DNA of 37,074 nt from positions 1 to 37,074 of the forward strand of contig CAINOI010000005.1 in NCBI GenBank assembly GCA_903851465.1, written 5' to 3'. The number at the start of each line of letters is the position of its first letter. The first letter of the stretch is position 1. Positions 15,853 to 24,885 of this stretch are shown here, piece by piece. The notes under the pieces were generated by a model. That model was given only the letters and a program-made list of their open reading frames with translations. It was not told the DNA's origin and ran no database searches. Position numbers and translations under genes: made by a program. The DNA is from an uncultured Bacteroidota bacterium (lineage in GTDB: Bacteria; Bacteroidota; Bacteroidia; Chitinophagales; Chitinophagaceae).

Positions 15853-18669
15853 ATGGCTGTAACTAAGAAAGGACTAGACAAAACGGAGCGAAATAACATC
15901 GAAGTGGTGGGTGCAAGGGTGCATAACCTCAAGAATGTATCGGTTGAATTTCCAAGAAACCAATTGATTGTGGTGACGGGGGTTTCTGGTAGCGGAAAGT
16001 CCTCCTTGACCATTGACACCCTCTTTGCGGAGGGGCAAAGACGTTACGCCGAAAGTTTATCCTCCTATGCTAGACAGTTTATGTCTAGAATGGGCAAGCC
16101 AGACGTCGATTATATCAAGGGCTTATGTCCAGCCATTGCCATTGAGCAAAAAGTGACTACACGTACCCCAAGAAGTACCGTGGGGAGCATGACAGAGATT
16201 TACGAGTACCTAAGGGTCTTATTTGCAAGAATCGGTAAAACCTATTCCCCAATAAGTGGTAAAGAGGTTAAAAAACAAGATGTCCAAGATGTGTTATCCT
16301 TTATTGAAAAAGGAAAGCAGGGTGATAAAATGGTTTTGTTAGTTTTATTCAAACAGCATGCCAAAAGAGCCATTCAAGAGGAATTGAATATCCTGATGCA
16401 AAAAGGCTTTGCACGTATTTACTTGAGAGCCCCTAAAACTGCACCAGTCATTGTAAGAATAGAAGACGCGTTGAACTGGACAAAAAAGGAACTTCAACAA
16501 AATACCAAAGACAAGGAAATTTATATTCTAATTGATCGTGTGGTGGTGAAAACATTTGAGGAGGATGATATCCATCGATTGACAGACTCTATTGGCACTG
16601 CATTTTACGAAGGAGAGGGGATTGTTTGGGTAGAACAAAATGAAAATACCTTAGTGAGCTTTAATAATAAGTTCACCTTAGACGATATTGAATTTGATGA
16701 ACCAAGTCCCAATTTATTTTCATTCAATAATCCTTTTGGCGCTTGTCCCACTTGCGAAGGCTATAGCCAAGTATTGGGGATCGATGCCAACTTAGTGATA
16801 CCAAATCCACATTTGTCCGTGTATGATGGTGCCGTAGCGCCATGGAAGGGCGAAAAACTTTCTTGGTGGAAGGACCAATTTGTGAAAGAAGCAGGAAAGG
16901 AAGGTTTTCCAATTCATCAACCCATCCTTAAATTAACAAAAGCACAATTGCAACAGTTATGGAAAGGCGTTGGCAAGGCATATGGTATAGACGATTTCTT
17001 TAAAGATGTAGAAGCGCATTTATATAAAGTACAGTTTCGTGTTTTATTAAGTAGGTATCGAGGCCGAACAGATTGTCCAGATTGTCAGGGATACAGATTG
17101 CGCAAGGAAGCATTGTATGTAAAAATTGCAGATCAACATATTGGACAATTGTGCGCTTTGCCAGTGCAAGATTTACAAGTTTGGTTTAAGCAATTAAAAT
17201 TAAGCCCAACAGATACGGTGATTGCCAAGCGTGTATTGATGGAAATTGAACAACGCATTCAAACATTGATGGATGTAGGTTTAGGCTATTTAACTTTAAG
17301 TCGTTTGGCGAATAGTTTAAGTGGAGGAGAAAGTCAGCGTATACAATTAACAAGATGCTTGGGTAGTAATTTAACCAACTCCTTATATATTTTAGATGAA
17401 CCCTCTATCGGATTGCATTCAAGAGATACAGAGCGATTGATTAAAGTATTACAAAATTTAAGAGACCTTGGTAATACAGTGGTGGTGGTGGAACACGATG
17501 AACAAATCATGCGTGAATCAGATCATATCATTGACATGGGGCCATTGGCGGCGCATTTAGGTGGAGAAGTCGTTGCAGTTGGTAATGCAGCAAAGTTGAT
17601 GAAAGATAAAAATAGTTTAACTGGTAAGTATTTAAACGGCACATTGTCTATTCCTATTCCTGCTAAAACTAGGTCTGCAAAACATACCATTCAATTAGAA
17701 GGTGCTTTCTTGCATAATTTAAAAAATATTGATGTGCAATTCCCATTGCAATGTTTGACTGTGGTGTCTGGCGTGAGCGGAAGTGGTAAAACAACTTTGG
17801 TGAAGCAGGTTTTGTACAATGCATTGTTAGATGCAAAACAATTGCCAACAGAAATGAAGGGTGGATTCAGTGCCATCAAAGGTGATTTGCATTTATTTGA
17901 TCAAATAGAAATGGTAGATCAAAATCCAATTGGTAAATCGTCCAGAAGCAATCCAGTGACCTATATCAAAGCATATGATGCGATAAGAGATGTGTATTCA
18001 AAACAAGCATTGTCAAAAATAAGGGGCTTCTTACCAAAGCATTTTTCATTCAACGTGGATGGCGGAAGATGTGACACATGTAAAGGAGAGGGAGAACAAT
18101 TGGTAGAGATGCAGTTCTTAGCCGATGTGCATTTAGTGTGTGAGGATTGCGGCGGAAAAAGATTTAAAGAAGCAGTATTAGAAGTACAGTATAAAGGAAA
18201 AAGTATCCACGATGTGTTAGAGATGAGTGTGGACGAAGCCATTGCGTTTTTTAGTGAAGAAAAAAATATTGTCTTAGCAATAAGTCCATTACAAGAAGTG
18301 GGCTTGGGTTATGTGAAGCTAGGGCAAAGTAGTAGCACCCTAAGTGGAGGCGAAGCGCAAAGAGTCAAGCTAGCTAGTTTCTTAGGCAAGGGCAAAGCAA
18401 GTAGTAAGATGTTGTTCATATTTGACGAGCCAACCACCGGTTTACATTTTCATGATATCCATAAATTATTAAAAGCATTTAATGCATTAATTGATCAAGG
18501 CCATTCCTTGATTGTAGTGGAGCACAATACCGATATTATTAAGTCGGCAGACTGGGTCATTGACATGGGCCCAGAGGCAGGCGTCAACGGAGGCAATGTG
18601 GTTTACGCCGGCGTTCCGACAGGATTGGCTAAATGCAAAGCCTCTCAGACTGGGAAATACTTAGGCTAA
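15853..18669 (+). CDS. uvrA: Excinuclease ABC subunit A
   Basis: Damage-recognition ATPase of nucleotide excision repair. The 938-aa protein has two ABC modules: Walker A GVSGSGKSS at 43-51 and GVSGSGKTT near 640, and signature motifs LSGGESQR near 488 and LSGGEAQR near 830. The second zinc module is complete (CDTCKG near 740, CEDCGG about 20 residues on). The first is not: the region before NLFSFNNPFGACPTCEG reads FNNKFTLDDIEFDEP and lacks the first CxxC pair, so that zinc finger is probably absent or altered. I recall the same change in other Bacteroidota UvrA proteins. Otherwise complete and expected to work with UvrB and UvrC from elsewhere. Confidence 0.96.
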   Translation: MAVTKKGLDKTERNNIEVVGARVHNLKNVSVEFPRNQLIVVTGVSGSGKSSLTIDTLFAEGQRRYAESLSSYARQFMSRMGKPDVDYIKGLCPAIAIEQKVTTRTPRSTVGSMTEIYEYLRVLFARIGKTYSPISGKEVKKQDVQDVLSFIEKGKQGDKMVLLVLFKQHAKRAIQEELNILMQKGFARIYLRAPKTAPVIVRIEDALNWTKKELQQNTKDKEIYILIDRVVVKTFEEDDIHRLTDSIGTAFYEGEGIVWVEQNENTLVSFNNKFTLDDIEFDEPSPNLFSFNNPFGACPTCEGYSQVLGIDANLVIPNPHLSVYDGAVAPWKGEKLSWWKDQFVKEAGKEGFPIHQPILKLTKAQLQQLWKGVGKAYGIDDFFKDVEAHLYKVQFRVLLSRYRGRTDCPDCQGYRLRKEALYVKIADQHIGQLCALPVQDLQVWFKQLKLSPTDTVIAKRVLMEIEQRIQTLMDVGLGYLTLSRLANSLSGGESQRIQLTRCLGSNLTNSLYILDEPSIGLHSRDTERLIKVLQNLRDLGNTVVVVEHDEQIMRESDHIIDMGPLAAHLGGEVVAVGNAAKLMKDKNSLTGKYLNGTLSIPIPAKTRSAKHTIQLEGAFLHNLKNIDVQFPLQCLTVVSGVSGSGKTTLVKQVLYNALLDAKQLPTEMKGGFSAIKGDLHLFDQIEMVDQNPIGKSSRSNPVTYIKAYDAIRDVYSKQALSKIRGFLPKHFSFNVDGGRCDTCKGEGEQLVEMQFLADVHLVCEDCGGKRFKEAVLEVQYKGKSIHDVLEMSVDEAIAFFSEEKNIVLAISPLQEVGLGYVKLGQSSSTLSGGEAQRVKLASFLGKGKASSKMLFIFDEPTTGLHFHDIHKLLKAFNALIDQGHSLIVVEHNTDIIKSADWVIDMGPEAGVNGGNVVYAGVPTGLAKCKASQTGKYLG

Positions 18670-18728
18670 TCCAACTTTTCAAATTACCATTGATAGGGAG
18701 ATATAGGCTACTTTGTTAAAAAGGCGGA

Positions 18729-18778
18729 TATTTTTGACTAACTAAAAAATTAGTTATAATATTGACTAATAAATTAGT
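18729..18778 (+). promoter_or_regulatory. Promoter with tandem palindromic operators for the BlaI-type repressor
   Basis: The -7 box TATTTTTG (18729-18736) is followed at once by palindrome 1, TAACTAA-AAAA-TTAGTTA (18739-18756), and palindrome 2, ACTAAT-AA-ATTAGT (18765-18778). Both share the half-site ACTAA/TTAGT within a near-repeat TTGACTAA...AATTAGTTATAA. Position between the -7 box and the start codon suits autorepression by the encoded dimeric winged-helix protein. Confidence 0.65.
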
Positions 18779-18799
18779 TATAAAGTCAAAAAGAACCAT

Positions 18800-19168
18800 A
18801 TGAAAAAATTGACACAAGCCGAAGAACAAATCATGCAAGCACTTTGGTCCTTGGATCAAGGAGGCTATATCAAAGATATTTTAGAAGCATTAGAAGCGCC
18901 CAAGCCACATCATAATACGGTGGCAACTTTACTTAAAATTTTAGTAGAAAAAGAGTTTGTTGGGATTCAAAATCCGAATCGGAATAATTTTTATCATCCA
19001 TTGGTGAGTAAATCTGCCTATTCAGGTAAAAGAATTGAAGGTTTAACAGAAAATTATTTTGAAGGTTCTTATGCCAATGTAGTTTCCTTTTTGGTAGATA
19101 AAAAACAAATGTCAATTGAGGATTTGGAATTGCTTTTACAACAACTTAAAAATAAGCGCCATGACTAG
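18800..19168 (+). CDS. BlaI/MecI/CopY-family transcriptional repressor
   Basis: A 122-aa regulator with an N-terminal winged helix (LTQAEEQIMQALWSLDQGGYIKDILEAL, then HHNTVATLLKILVEKEFV) and a C-terminal dimerisation helix bundle (ENYFEGSYANVVSFLVDKKQMSIEDLELLLQQL), as in BlaI and MecI. Members repress beta-lactam resistance or copper genes and are often inactivated by cleavage by a BlaR1-type membrane protease. Here no blaR1/M56 peptidase or resistance gene is adjacent: the gene stands alone and faces the glyA-DUF4293 unit. Two tandem palindromes directly in front indicate autoregulation. Confidence 0.92.
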   Translation: MKKLTQAEEQIMQALWSLDQGGYIKDILEALEAPKPHHNTVATLLKILVEKEFVGIQNPNRNNFYHPLVSKSAYSGKRIEGLTENYFEGSYANVVSFLVDKKQMSIEDLELLLQQLKNKRHD

Positions 19169-19197
19169 TCTAACAATTTGATTTTTATTGTAAGTCT
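19167..19197. terminator. Weak bidirectional hairpin between the repressor gene and the DUF4293 gene
   Basis: ACAAT (19173-19177) and ATTGT (19187-19191) pair around a T-rich loop; further outward pairs are interrupted by two mismatches. It lies in the 40-bp convergent gap and is the only candidate terminator there. Confidence 0.3.
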
Positions 19198-19208
19198 AAA
19201 GATCTTTT

Positions 19209-19610
19209 CTACCTAATCCTATCCGCGCTCTTCACCAATTTTTCGTCTTGGTAAATTTTATAGCAAGCAACTATTTGTAAGATTGGAATAAAAAATAAAC
19301 TTAATGACGCTAGGGTGAAGCCGCCACCTGGATGTACTTTTACGATGGTGTAAATAAAATAACCAACCAATCCAGAAAGTAAAAAGTTAACCAAGGTTAC
19401 TTTTAATTGCAGCATACGATTGCCGTATAAAAAGATGCTGATAAAAGATAAACAAGCGCTAAAAGCCAAGCCAATTAAGGTGCTGTATTGTGCTGCGCCA
19501 TTAATTTCCAAAGCATTGGGCTGTGGGGTGTAATAAAATGGAAATTTCAAGATAAAGAAAGCTGCTGCGCTAGCAATCAATAACCATAGTGTTTGTATTC
19601 TTTGTATCAT
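19209..19610 (-). CDS. DUF4293-family membrane protein
   Basis: A 133-aa protein with four hydrophobic helices. The opening MIQRIQTLWLLIA and the closing YKIYQDEKLVKSADRIR are the family's hallmarks. DUF4293 is found in Bacteroidota and has no known function. It starts 20 nt after the glyA stop and is probably co-transcribed with it. Confidence 0.85.
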   Translation of the reverse strand: MIQRIQTLWLLIASAAAFFILKFPFYYTPQPNALEINGAAQYSTLIGLAFSACLSFISIFLYGNRMLQLKVTLVNFLLSGLVGYFIYTIVKVHPGGGFTLASLSLFFIPILQIVACYKIYQDEKLVKSADRIR

Positions 19611-19630
19611 AGCTTAAAGTTAGCGTATAA

Positions 19631-20911
19631 TTAGCCTAATTCAGGATACAATACAAATTGTTCCATGAATTGATTCACTTCCTTCTTGGTGTTAGCAAGT
19701 ACCGTTTCGTTGTCTGCGTTCATTAAGGCAGTATCAATTGCATCAACTACAAAAGGAATATGACCTTCATTCATACCTCTTGTTGTAATCGCAGCTACAC
19801 CAAAACGGATACCTGATGTGACAAAAGCAGACTTATCATCATAAGGCACCATATTTTTATTCGCAGTGATATCTGCCATGCCTAATACTTGTTCTGCTTT
19901 TTTACCGCTGATGTTTTTATTTCTTAAGTCAATCAACATTAAGTGATTGTCTGTACCGCCACTAATGATTTCATAGCCTTTAGCAACAAATGCTGCAGCC
20001 ATTGTTCTCGCATTTGTTTGTACTTGCTTTTGATACACCATGAATTCATCTGATAAAATTTCTCCAAATGCAATGGCTTTCGCAGCAATCACGTGTTCCA
20101 ATGGTCCACCTTGTGTTCCAGGGAATACCGCCATATCAATCACATTGGACCAAAGTCTTAAATTGCCTTTCATGTCTTTTAATCCTAAAGTATTCTCGCC
20201 GTCTTTCGCCATCATGATCACACCACCTCTTGGTCCACGTAATGTTTTATGTGTGGTAGAAGTTACAAAATGACAATGATTGAAAGGAGAACTTAATAAT
20301 CCTTTTGCGATCAATCCTGCAGGGTGAGCAATATCCGCTAATACAAAAGCACCCACTTCGTCTGCTACTTTACGAATGCGCGCGTAATCAATATCTCTAC
20401 TATAAGCACTTGCACCACAAATAATTAATTTTGGCTTATGCGTTCTTGCTTGACTTTCTAACATCTCGTAGTCAATCAATCCAGTTTCTTTTACCACACC
20501 ATAAAAATGCGGTGTATAGGTTTTGCCAGAAAAGTTCACAGCACTACCGTGTGTTAAGTGGCCACCCATGCTTAAATCTAGGCCAAGGATGGCATCTCCT
20601 GGTTGTAAAATAGCCAACATAACTGCGGCATTGGCTTGCGCACCACTATGTGGTTGCACATTAGCATATTCTAAACCAAATATTTCTTTTAAACGATCTA
20701 TTGCTAATTGTTCTGTTTTATCTACTATTTCACATCCACCATAATACCTTTTTCCAGGGTACCCTTCGGCATATTTATTGGTCATCACCCCGCCCATTGC
20801 TTGCATCACTTGTAAACTTGTAAAGTTCTCAGAAGCAATTAGTTCAATGCCACGTCTTTGACGTGCTAATTCTTGATTGATGATGTCGAAAACAAGGGTA
20901 TCTCTTTTCAT
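19631..20911 (-). CDS. glyA: Serine hydroxymethyltransferase
   Basis: PLP enzyme converting serine and tetrahydrofolate to glycine and methylene-THF, the main source of one-carbon units. The 426-aa protein shows IELIASENF near 22-30, [15 protein letters not shown] near 45-59, PLP-contacting Asp193 and His196 in LADIAHPAG, and the Schiff-base Lys222 in [13 protein letters not shown]. Length is normal. The ATG at 20911 is supported by the promoter TTTG-N20-TAATTTTG about 20 nt upstream. The one-carbon product feeds FolD, encoded at 30200. Confidence 0.97.
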   Translation of the reverse strand: MKRDTLVFDIINQELARQRRGIELIASENFTSLQVMQAMGGVMTNKYAEGYPGKRYYGGCEIVDKTEQLAIDRLKEIFGLEYANVQPHSGAQANAAVMLAILQPGDAILGLDLSMGGHLTHGSAVNFSGKTYTPHFYGVVKETGLIDYEMLESQARTHKPKLIICGASAYSRDIDYARIRKVADEVGAFVLADIAHPAGLIAKGLLSSPFNHCHFVTSTTHKTLRGPRGGVIMMAKDGENTLGLKDMKGNLRLWSNVIDMAVFPGTQGGPLEHVIAAKAIAFGEILSDEFMVYQKQVQTNARTMAAAFVAKGYEIISGGTDNHLMLIDLRNKNISGKKAEQVLGMADITANKNMVPYDDKSAFVTSGIRFGVAAITTRGMNEGHIPFVVDAIDTALMNADNETVLANTKKEVNQFMEQFVLYPELG

Positions 20912-20931
20912 AAGGCTGATTTTATAAGGAG

Positions 20932-20963
20932 CAAAATTAATTCATTCCATAGGCCGCTCCAAA
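20932..20963 (-). promoter_or_regulatory. glyA promoter (TTTG-N20-TAATTTTG)
   Basis: On the minus strand TTTG (20963-20960) and TAATTTTG (20939-20932) are 20 nt apart, and the box ends 20 nt before the glyA ATG. This is one of the best matches to the Bacteroidota promoter in the window. Confidence 0.7.
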
Positions 20964-20998
20964 GCTTTCTAACAAGAGTTTTTGATTGAATATCCACA

Positions 20999-21031
20999 TT
21001 TGTTTAGTGTTTTATAATAATCCTATCTTTG
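20999..21031 (+). promoter_or_regulatory. Promoter of the sugar nucleotidyltransferase gene (TTTG-N21-TATCTTTG)
   Basis: TTTG at 20999-21002 and TATCTTTG at 21024-21031 with a 21-nt spacer. Predicted transcript start is near 21036, leaving a leader of about 60 nt before the ATG at 21097. Confidence 0.7.
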
Positions 21032-21096
21032 GCGCGATCAAAAGGCACGAAATAACCGTTTTTTGTTATTTTTAGCCACCCCAAAACAATAACTAA

Positions 21097-22089
21097 ATGA
21101 AGGCGATTATACCGGTTGCAGGCGCAGGAGCGAAACTAAGACCACATACCTATACACAGCCTAAGGCCTTGATTCCGATAGCGGGTAAAACTATTCTGAG
21201 TTTTATAGTAGACCAATTAAAGGCCGAAGGGATCAATGAGTTCATTTTCGTCGTGGGTTATTTAGGAGAGAAAATCCAAGATTATGTGGAGCAAACCTAT
21301 CCAAATTTGACCACCCATTTTGTGTATCAGAACGACCGTCAAGGGACTGCACATGCAATTCAATTGGCTCAAGATATTGTTGGAGGGGATGAGGTATTTA
21401 TTGCTTTAGGAGATACCATTTGTGAATACGATATTAAAGAAGTGCTTGCAAGTCCTACCAGTATGTTGGGTGTTCAAAAAGTAGATGACCCTAGACAATT
21501 TGGTGTGGCAGAAATGAATGAGGATGGACTTATTGAACATGTAGTAGAGAAACCGTCTATTCCAAAAAGCAATAATGCTTTGGTGGGACTGTATAAAATT
21601 AAAGAGTCTACTATTTTATTTGAATGCTTTCAGAAATTAGTTTCTGAAAATATTAAATCTAACGGCGAATACAATTTAACGGATGCATTGGATTGCATGA
21701 TCAAAAAAGGTGTAGAGTTCAAATCCTTTAAAGTGAAGAACTGGTTTGATTGTGGTAAAAAAGAAACTTTGCTAGAAACCAATGCCATGTTGCTTAAGAA
21801 GTCTGGTGGTTATGCAATTAATCCGGAATTATATACCAATAGTATCATCATTGCACCAGTGAGTATTGCAGATGGATGTGTTATAGAAAATTCAATCATT
21901 GGTCCACACGTGACCATAGGTAATAACACAACAATTAGAAGCTCTATTGTAAAAGATAGTATCATTGGCTCCTTCACTTCTTTAGATGAAGTAGTCTTGG
22001 ACAATTCATTGATTGGGAGTGATGCTGCCATCAAGGGGATGAGCCGTACATTAAATATTGGCGACAATACTGAAATAGATTTTGGATAA
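21097..22089 (+). CDS. Sugar-phosphate nucleotidyltransferase with C-terminal left-handed beta-helix
   Basis: Predicted to activate a sugar 1-phosphate with an NTP for glycan or envelope synthesis. The RmlA/GlmU-type N-terminal domain begins MKAIIPVAGAGAKLRPHTYT with the PKALIPIAGK loop; QGTAHAI near 88-94 and LGDT near 108 are the usual nucleotide and Mg sites. From about residue 245 on, short Ile/Val-led repeats (SIIGPHVTIGNNTTIRSSIV) form a hexapeptide beta-helix, as in GlmU-like and archaeal-type dual-domain enzymes. At 330 aa it is too short for full GlmU, so acetyltransferase activity is doubtful and the substrate is unclear. It converges on the SDR gene with a 26-bp gap. Confidence 0.88.
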   Translation: MKAIIPVAGAGAKLRPHTYTQPKALIPIAGKTILSFIVDQLKAEGINEFIFVVGYLGEKIQDYVEQTYPNLTTHFVYQNDRQGTAHAIQLAQDIVGGDEVFIALGDTICEYDIKEVLASPTSMLGVQKVDDPRQFGVAEMNEDGLIEHVVEKPSIPKSNNALVGLYKIKESTILFECFQKLVSENIKSNGEYNLTDALDCMIKKGVEFKSFKVKNWFDCGKKETLLETNAMLLKKSGGYAINPELYTNSIIIAPVSIADGCVIENSIIGPHVTIGNNTTIRSSIVKDSIIGSFTSLDEVVLDNSLIGSDAAIKGMSRTLNIGDNTEIDFG

Positions 22090-22100
22090 ACTAAATCATT

Positions 22101-22117
22101 AGAATTAAAATAATTCT
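22101..22117. terminator. Small convergent hairpin between the nucleotidyltransferase and SDR genes
   Basis: AGAATTA (22101-22107) pairs with TAATTCT (22111-22117) around AAA. It is AT-only except for one G-C pair, and overlaps the stop codon of the minus-strand SDR gene. Weak, but the only structure in the gap. Confidence 0.3.
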
Positions 22118-22868
22118 ATTTCTGTAGGTACATCGAATTTGCTTGTGCTGTACAAGTAATCACTAAATCATTGATACATACATGCGCAGGTGTATTGGCT
22201 ACATACCAAACAGTGTCTGCAATATCTTCGGCCATTAATGGGGTATAACCATTGTACACTGCCTTCGCTTTCTCTGCATCTCCTTTAAAACGAACCACGG
22301 AAAATGCTGTATCTGCTGCGCCTGGATGGATGGCGGTGACTTTTATTTGATATTGTAGTAAGTCGATTCTTTGTGCTTTACTAATGGCATCTACTGCATG
22401 CTTGGAAGCACAGTAGACATTCCCGTCTTTGTAGACTTCTTTTCCAGCAGTACTTCCAATATTGATGATATGCCCTTTTTCTTTGATGAGCATTGGTAAA
22501 ACAGCTTTAGAAGCATATAGCAAACCTTTCACATTGGTATCAATCATAGTTTCCCAGTCTTCTAAATTGGCGTTTTCAAAAGAGTCTCTTCCTAATGCGA
22601 GTCCTGCATTGTTCACCAATATATTGATGGCTTGCCATTCGGTAGGCAGGTTTTGTAAATGATCAAATACCGCTTTTTTATCTTGTACATCAAAAGTCAA
22701 GGACAGCGTCTTGATACCATAAGTGGTTTCAAGTGCTTTAGCTAATTCATCTAATTTCTCTTTTCTGCGAGCCGTTAAAATGACATTCCAACCACCTGCT
22801 GCAAATTTTGTAGCAATGGCTTTTCCAAATCCTGAACTTGCTCCCGTCACTAAAATAATTTTTGACAT
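22116..22868 (-). CDS. Short-chain dehydrogenase/reductase (YdfG-like)
   Basis: NAD(P)-dependent oxidoreductase, 250 aa. Classical SDR features: TGASSGFG at 8-15, the Asp60-Val pair, NNAG at 86-89, and the catalytic Ser139, Tyr152 and Lys156 (IGSTAGKEVYKDGN, YCASK). The INIGSTAGKEVY and HPGAADTAFSVVRFKGD wording resembles YdfG/serine dehydrogenase-type SDRs, which reduce malonic semialdehyde or oxidise 3-hydroxy acids. The exact substrate is not provable. ARRKEKL after the second strand suggests NADP preference. It is the last gene of a minus-strand run and lies 31 nt after the hydrolase gene. Confidence 0.92.
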   Translation of the reverse strand: MSKIILVTGASSGFGKAIATKFAAGGWNVILTARRKEKLDELAKALETTYGIKTLSLTFDVQDKKAVFDHLQNLPTEWQAINILVNNAGLALGRDSFENANLEDWETMIDTNVKGLLYASKAVLPMLIKEKGHIINIGSTAGKEVYKDGNVYCASKHAVDAISKAQRIDLLQYQIKVTAIHPGAADTAFSVVRFKGDAEKAKAVYNGYTPLMAEDIADTVWYVANTPAHVCINDLVITCTAQANSMYLQK

Positions 22869-22899
22869 AATCTATTTTTTTTTGGCTTAGCATGCTTTG

Positions 22900-23727
22900 C
22901 TAAACAGATTTTATACATTGATGAATAAATTCGTTCACTTGATCGGTTGCTTCAAACATCCCCATATGGCCCACATTTTTAAGCACCAAACTGTTGGATG
23001 AAGGTAGTAATTTAATTTGTTCCAAACTATCTTGTATAGGCACAGCAAGGTCGGCCTCACCTGCAATCATCCAAACAGGTAGATTAGATTGTTGCAGTAA
23101 ATGGGTCATAGTTTTTCGGTTGCGCATGGCAAATACAAATTGTATCATCGCTTCTTGACCAATGCCCAATCCGCTTTCAATAATATCTTGAATTGTTCCA
23201 GGGTTGGATTTTTTAAATGCATCCCCAAATAAATTAGCCGTAGCAGTTTCAAGGTATTTAGAGACGCCCCATTCTTGGATAAATTCTGCCACTTTCATTC
23301 GGCTCAATTTTTTTGCTTCGTTGTCCTCGTAAGTAGTAGAATGTAATAACAATAAACCTTGCACATGGTTGACATAATCATCTGCAAAAGACAAACCAAT
23401 ATAGCCACCCATGCTATGCCCTACAATAAAATATTGTTCAATACCTAAATGGTGCATTAATTCATGCAATACTTCCACGAAGATGCGTATGCTTGGTGCT
23501 TGGCTGTGATGTATTGCAAGTGGTTTGCAATGTACGCCTGGTAAATTTGGAGCAATGACTCTATAATGTGCAGCAAGGAATTCAATTTGATTTTTCCAGA
23601 CTGTATGGTCTTCGCCAAACCCATGAAGGAGTAAGATAGTTTGCTTGCCTTTGCCCTCGTCATAATAAGCAAGCTGATCTATCCCGTAATTATAATGATG
23701 CGGAATTAGATTAATTGAATTTTGCAT
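22900..23727 (-). CDS. Alpha/beta-fold hydrolase
   Basis: A 275-aa serine hydrolase. The oxyanion segment is LLLHGFGEDHTVW (33-44), the nucleophile Ser105 is in VGHSMGGY, and Asp226 (AGEADLAVP) with His254 (NVGHMGMFEA) completes the triad. No signal peptide, so cytoplasmic. Substrate unknown; candidates are small esters or thioesters. Its start overlaps the end of the upstream Lnb-like gene by 17 nt, which implies translational coupling. Confidence 0.9.
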   Translation of the reverse strand: MQNSINLIPHHYNYGIDQLAYYDEGKGKQTILLLHGFGEDHTVWKNQIEFLAAHYRVIAPNLPGVHCKPLAIHHSQAPSIRIFVEVLHELMHHLGIEQYFIVGHSMGGYIGLSFADDYVNHVQGLLLLHSTTYEDNEAKKLSRMKVAEFIQEWGVSKYLETATANLFGDAFKKSNPGTIQDIIESGLGIGQEAMIQFVFAMRNRKTMTHLLQQSNLPVWMIAGEADLAVPIQDSLEQIKLLPSSNSLVLKNVGHMGMFEATDQVNEFIHQCIKSV

Positions 23728-24862
23728 CCCTACCTCTTTTAAGCAAACGGTAATTCAATATTAAAGAAAGGCCCATTAACAGATAGACCGAACTAGAAAA
23801 TGATTGAGGAACCCAGTAGCTAACAATAATTAGACCAATAGAGGCTATAAAAAAGATGCGCCCTAGATAGCCTGCCCAAATGGGCTTCATAAAATAACAT
23901 ATCAATGCAATAAAATACAATGGATGAATCCATGCAATATTAAAATTGTCGTGGCATGCAGTGTGTAATGAAAATAAACTCATGTACACCAATAACAATC
24001 CACCAACTCCAAAAATAAATAGTAAAATAACATCTAAAAATTTAGCAGTCATTACAGCCCATCTCGCATTCCATTTACCAACAAATAAATACACGAGCAT
24101 CAATCCAATGATATAATAGATGGGATTTGAAGGTGCAACTGGAGTCGTTTTTGAGAAGTCATAATTTTGAGTTGTTGCAATATGTTTAGGCTGAAGCGCT
24201 ATTTGATCAAATAATAAATCTGGTAAGAAGCCCGCCTGTAAATCAGTTGGTGCTTGGTCAGATACGGCACCTAATAAAATATCAATGCCTAATCCAATCC
24301 AAGGAATCCCTTGTTGATAAGGCGCTTCTACCACATGGGTTCTAAAGCTTTTGATATTAGATGGAGGTAGTTGGGTGGTCGCAAATTGATAAAAACCATC
24401 TTTAACTCTAGTGGTACAATTGTCTGTAATGAAATTATATAAGTAAAAACGATTATTACCCTCTAAATTTTTTTGCAATGCATTTTGCCATTTTATTTTT
24501 TCTGCATCTGATAAAACGAGTACCTGCTCTTTGATGCTTCTGCCATAGTATTGGTATTCTGCAATGAAATTTTGAAAATCAGCTACAGATAAAAAATAAT
24601 TCAAATTGCCTTTGACAAATTCAGCTAAAAAATTAGGCGTTTCAAAATCGAAAGTCCCAAAATTGTAAACGACATCTGTTTGCGTAGATGAATCTATGAT
24701 TCTTATAGCAGTATGCCCCCATGCGGTATAAACGTCTTCGCCTGGTGCGCAAGTTAAAATACTAATTTGCAATGTAGCCTTGGTACTATCCTGAGCAATG
24801 ATTTGATTGGATGTCAATAATCCGAACAATAACAATAGTGGAAGTAAACAAAGTTTACGCAT
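23711..24862 (-). CDS. lnb: DUF4105 membrane protein, Lnb-like lipoprotein N-acyltransferase
   Basis: A 383-aa envelope protein: a Sec signal or first helix (about 1-23, ending IIAQ), a periplasmic DUF4105 domain (about 28-240) and about five C-terminal transmembrane helices (about 250-370). The domain has a conserved His (WGHTAIRI, His50) and Cys (TDNCTTRV, Cys149), the pair expected of a permuted papain/NlpC-like thiol catalyst. This architecture matches Lnb, which I recall was described in Bacteroides as adding the N-terminal acyl chain to lipoproteins in place of Lnt. The function here is by homology of layout only. It starts 23 nt after the guaB stop and overlaps the next gene by 17 nt. 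Confidence 0.75.
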   Translation of the reverse strand: MRKLCLLPLLLLFGLLTSNQIIAQDSTKATLQISILTCAPGEDVYTAWGHTAIRIIDSSTQTDVVYNFGTFDFETPNFLAEFVKGNLNYFLSVADFQNFIAEYQYYGRSIKEQVLVLSDAEKIKWQNALQKNLEGNNRFYLYNFITDNCTTRVKDGFYQFATTQLPPSNIKSFRTHVVEAPYQQGIPWIGLGIDILLGAVSDQAPTDLQAGFLPDLLFDQIALQPKHIATTQNYDFSKTTPVAPSNPIYYIIGLMLVYLFVGKWNARWAVMTAKFLDVILLFIFGVGGLLLVYMSLFSLHTACHDNFNIAWIHPLYFIALICYFMKPIWAGYLGRIFFIASIGLIIVSYWVPQSFSSSVYLLMGLSLILNYRLLKRGRDAKFN

Positions 24863-24885
24863 TGTGTTTATTTATTCGTGTAGAC

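Noticed and set aside
22880..22906. TTAGCA/TGCTAA inverted repeat between the hydrolase and SDR genes
   Set aside because: Six-bp stem without a T-run in the direction of transcription; overlaps the hydrolase stop. Too weak to call a terminator or operator.
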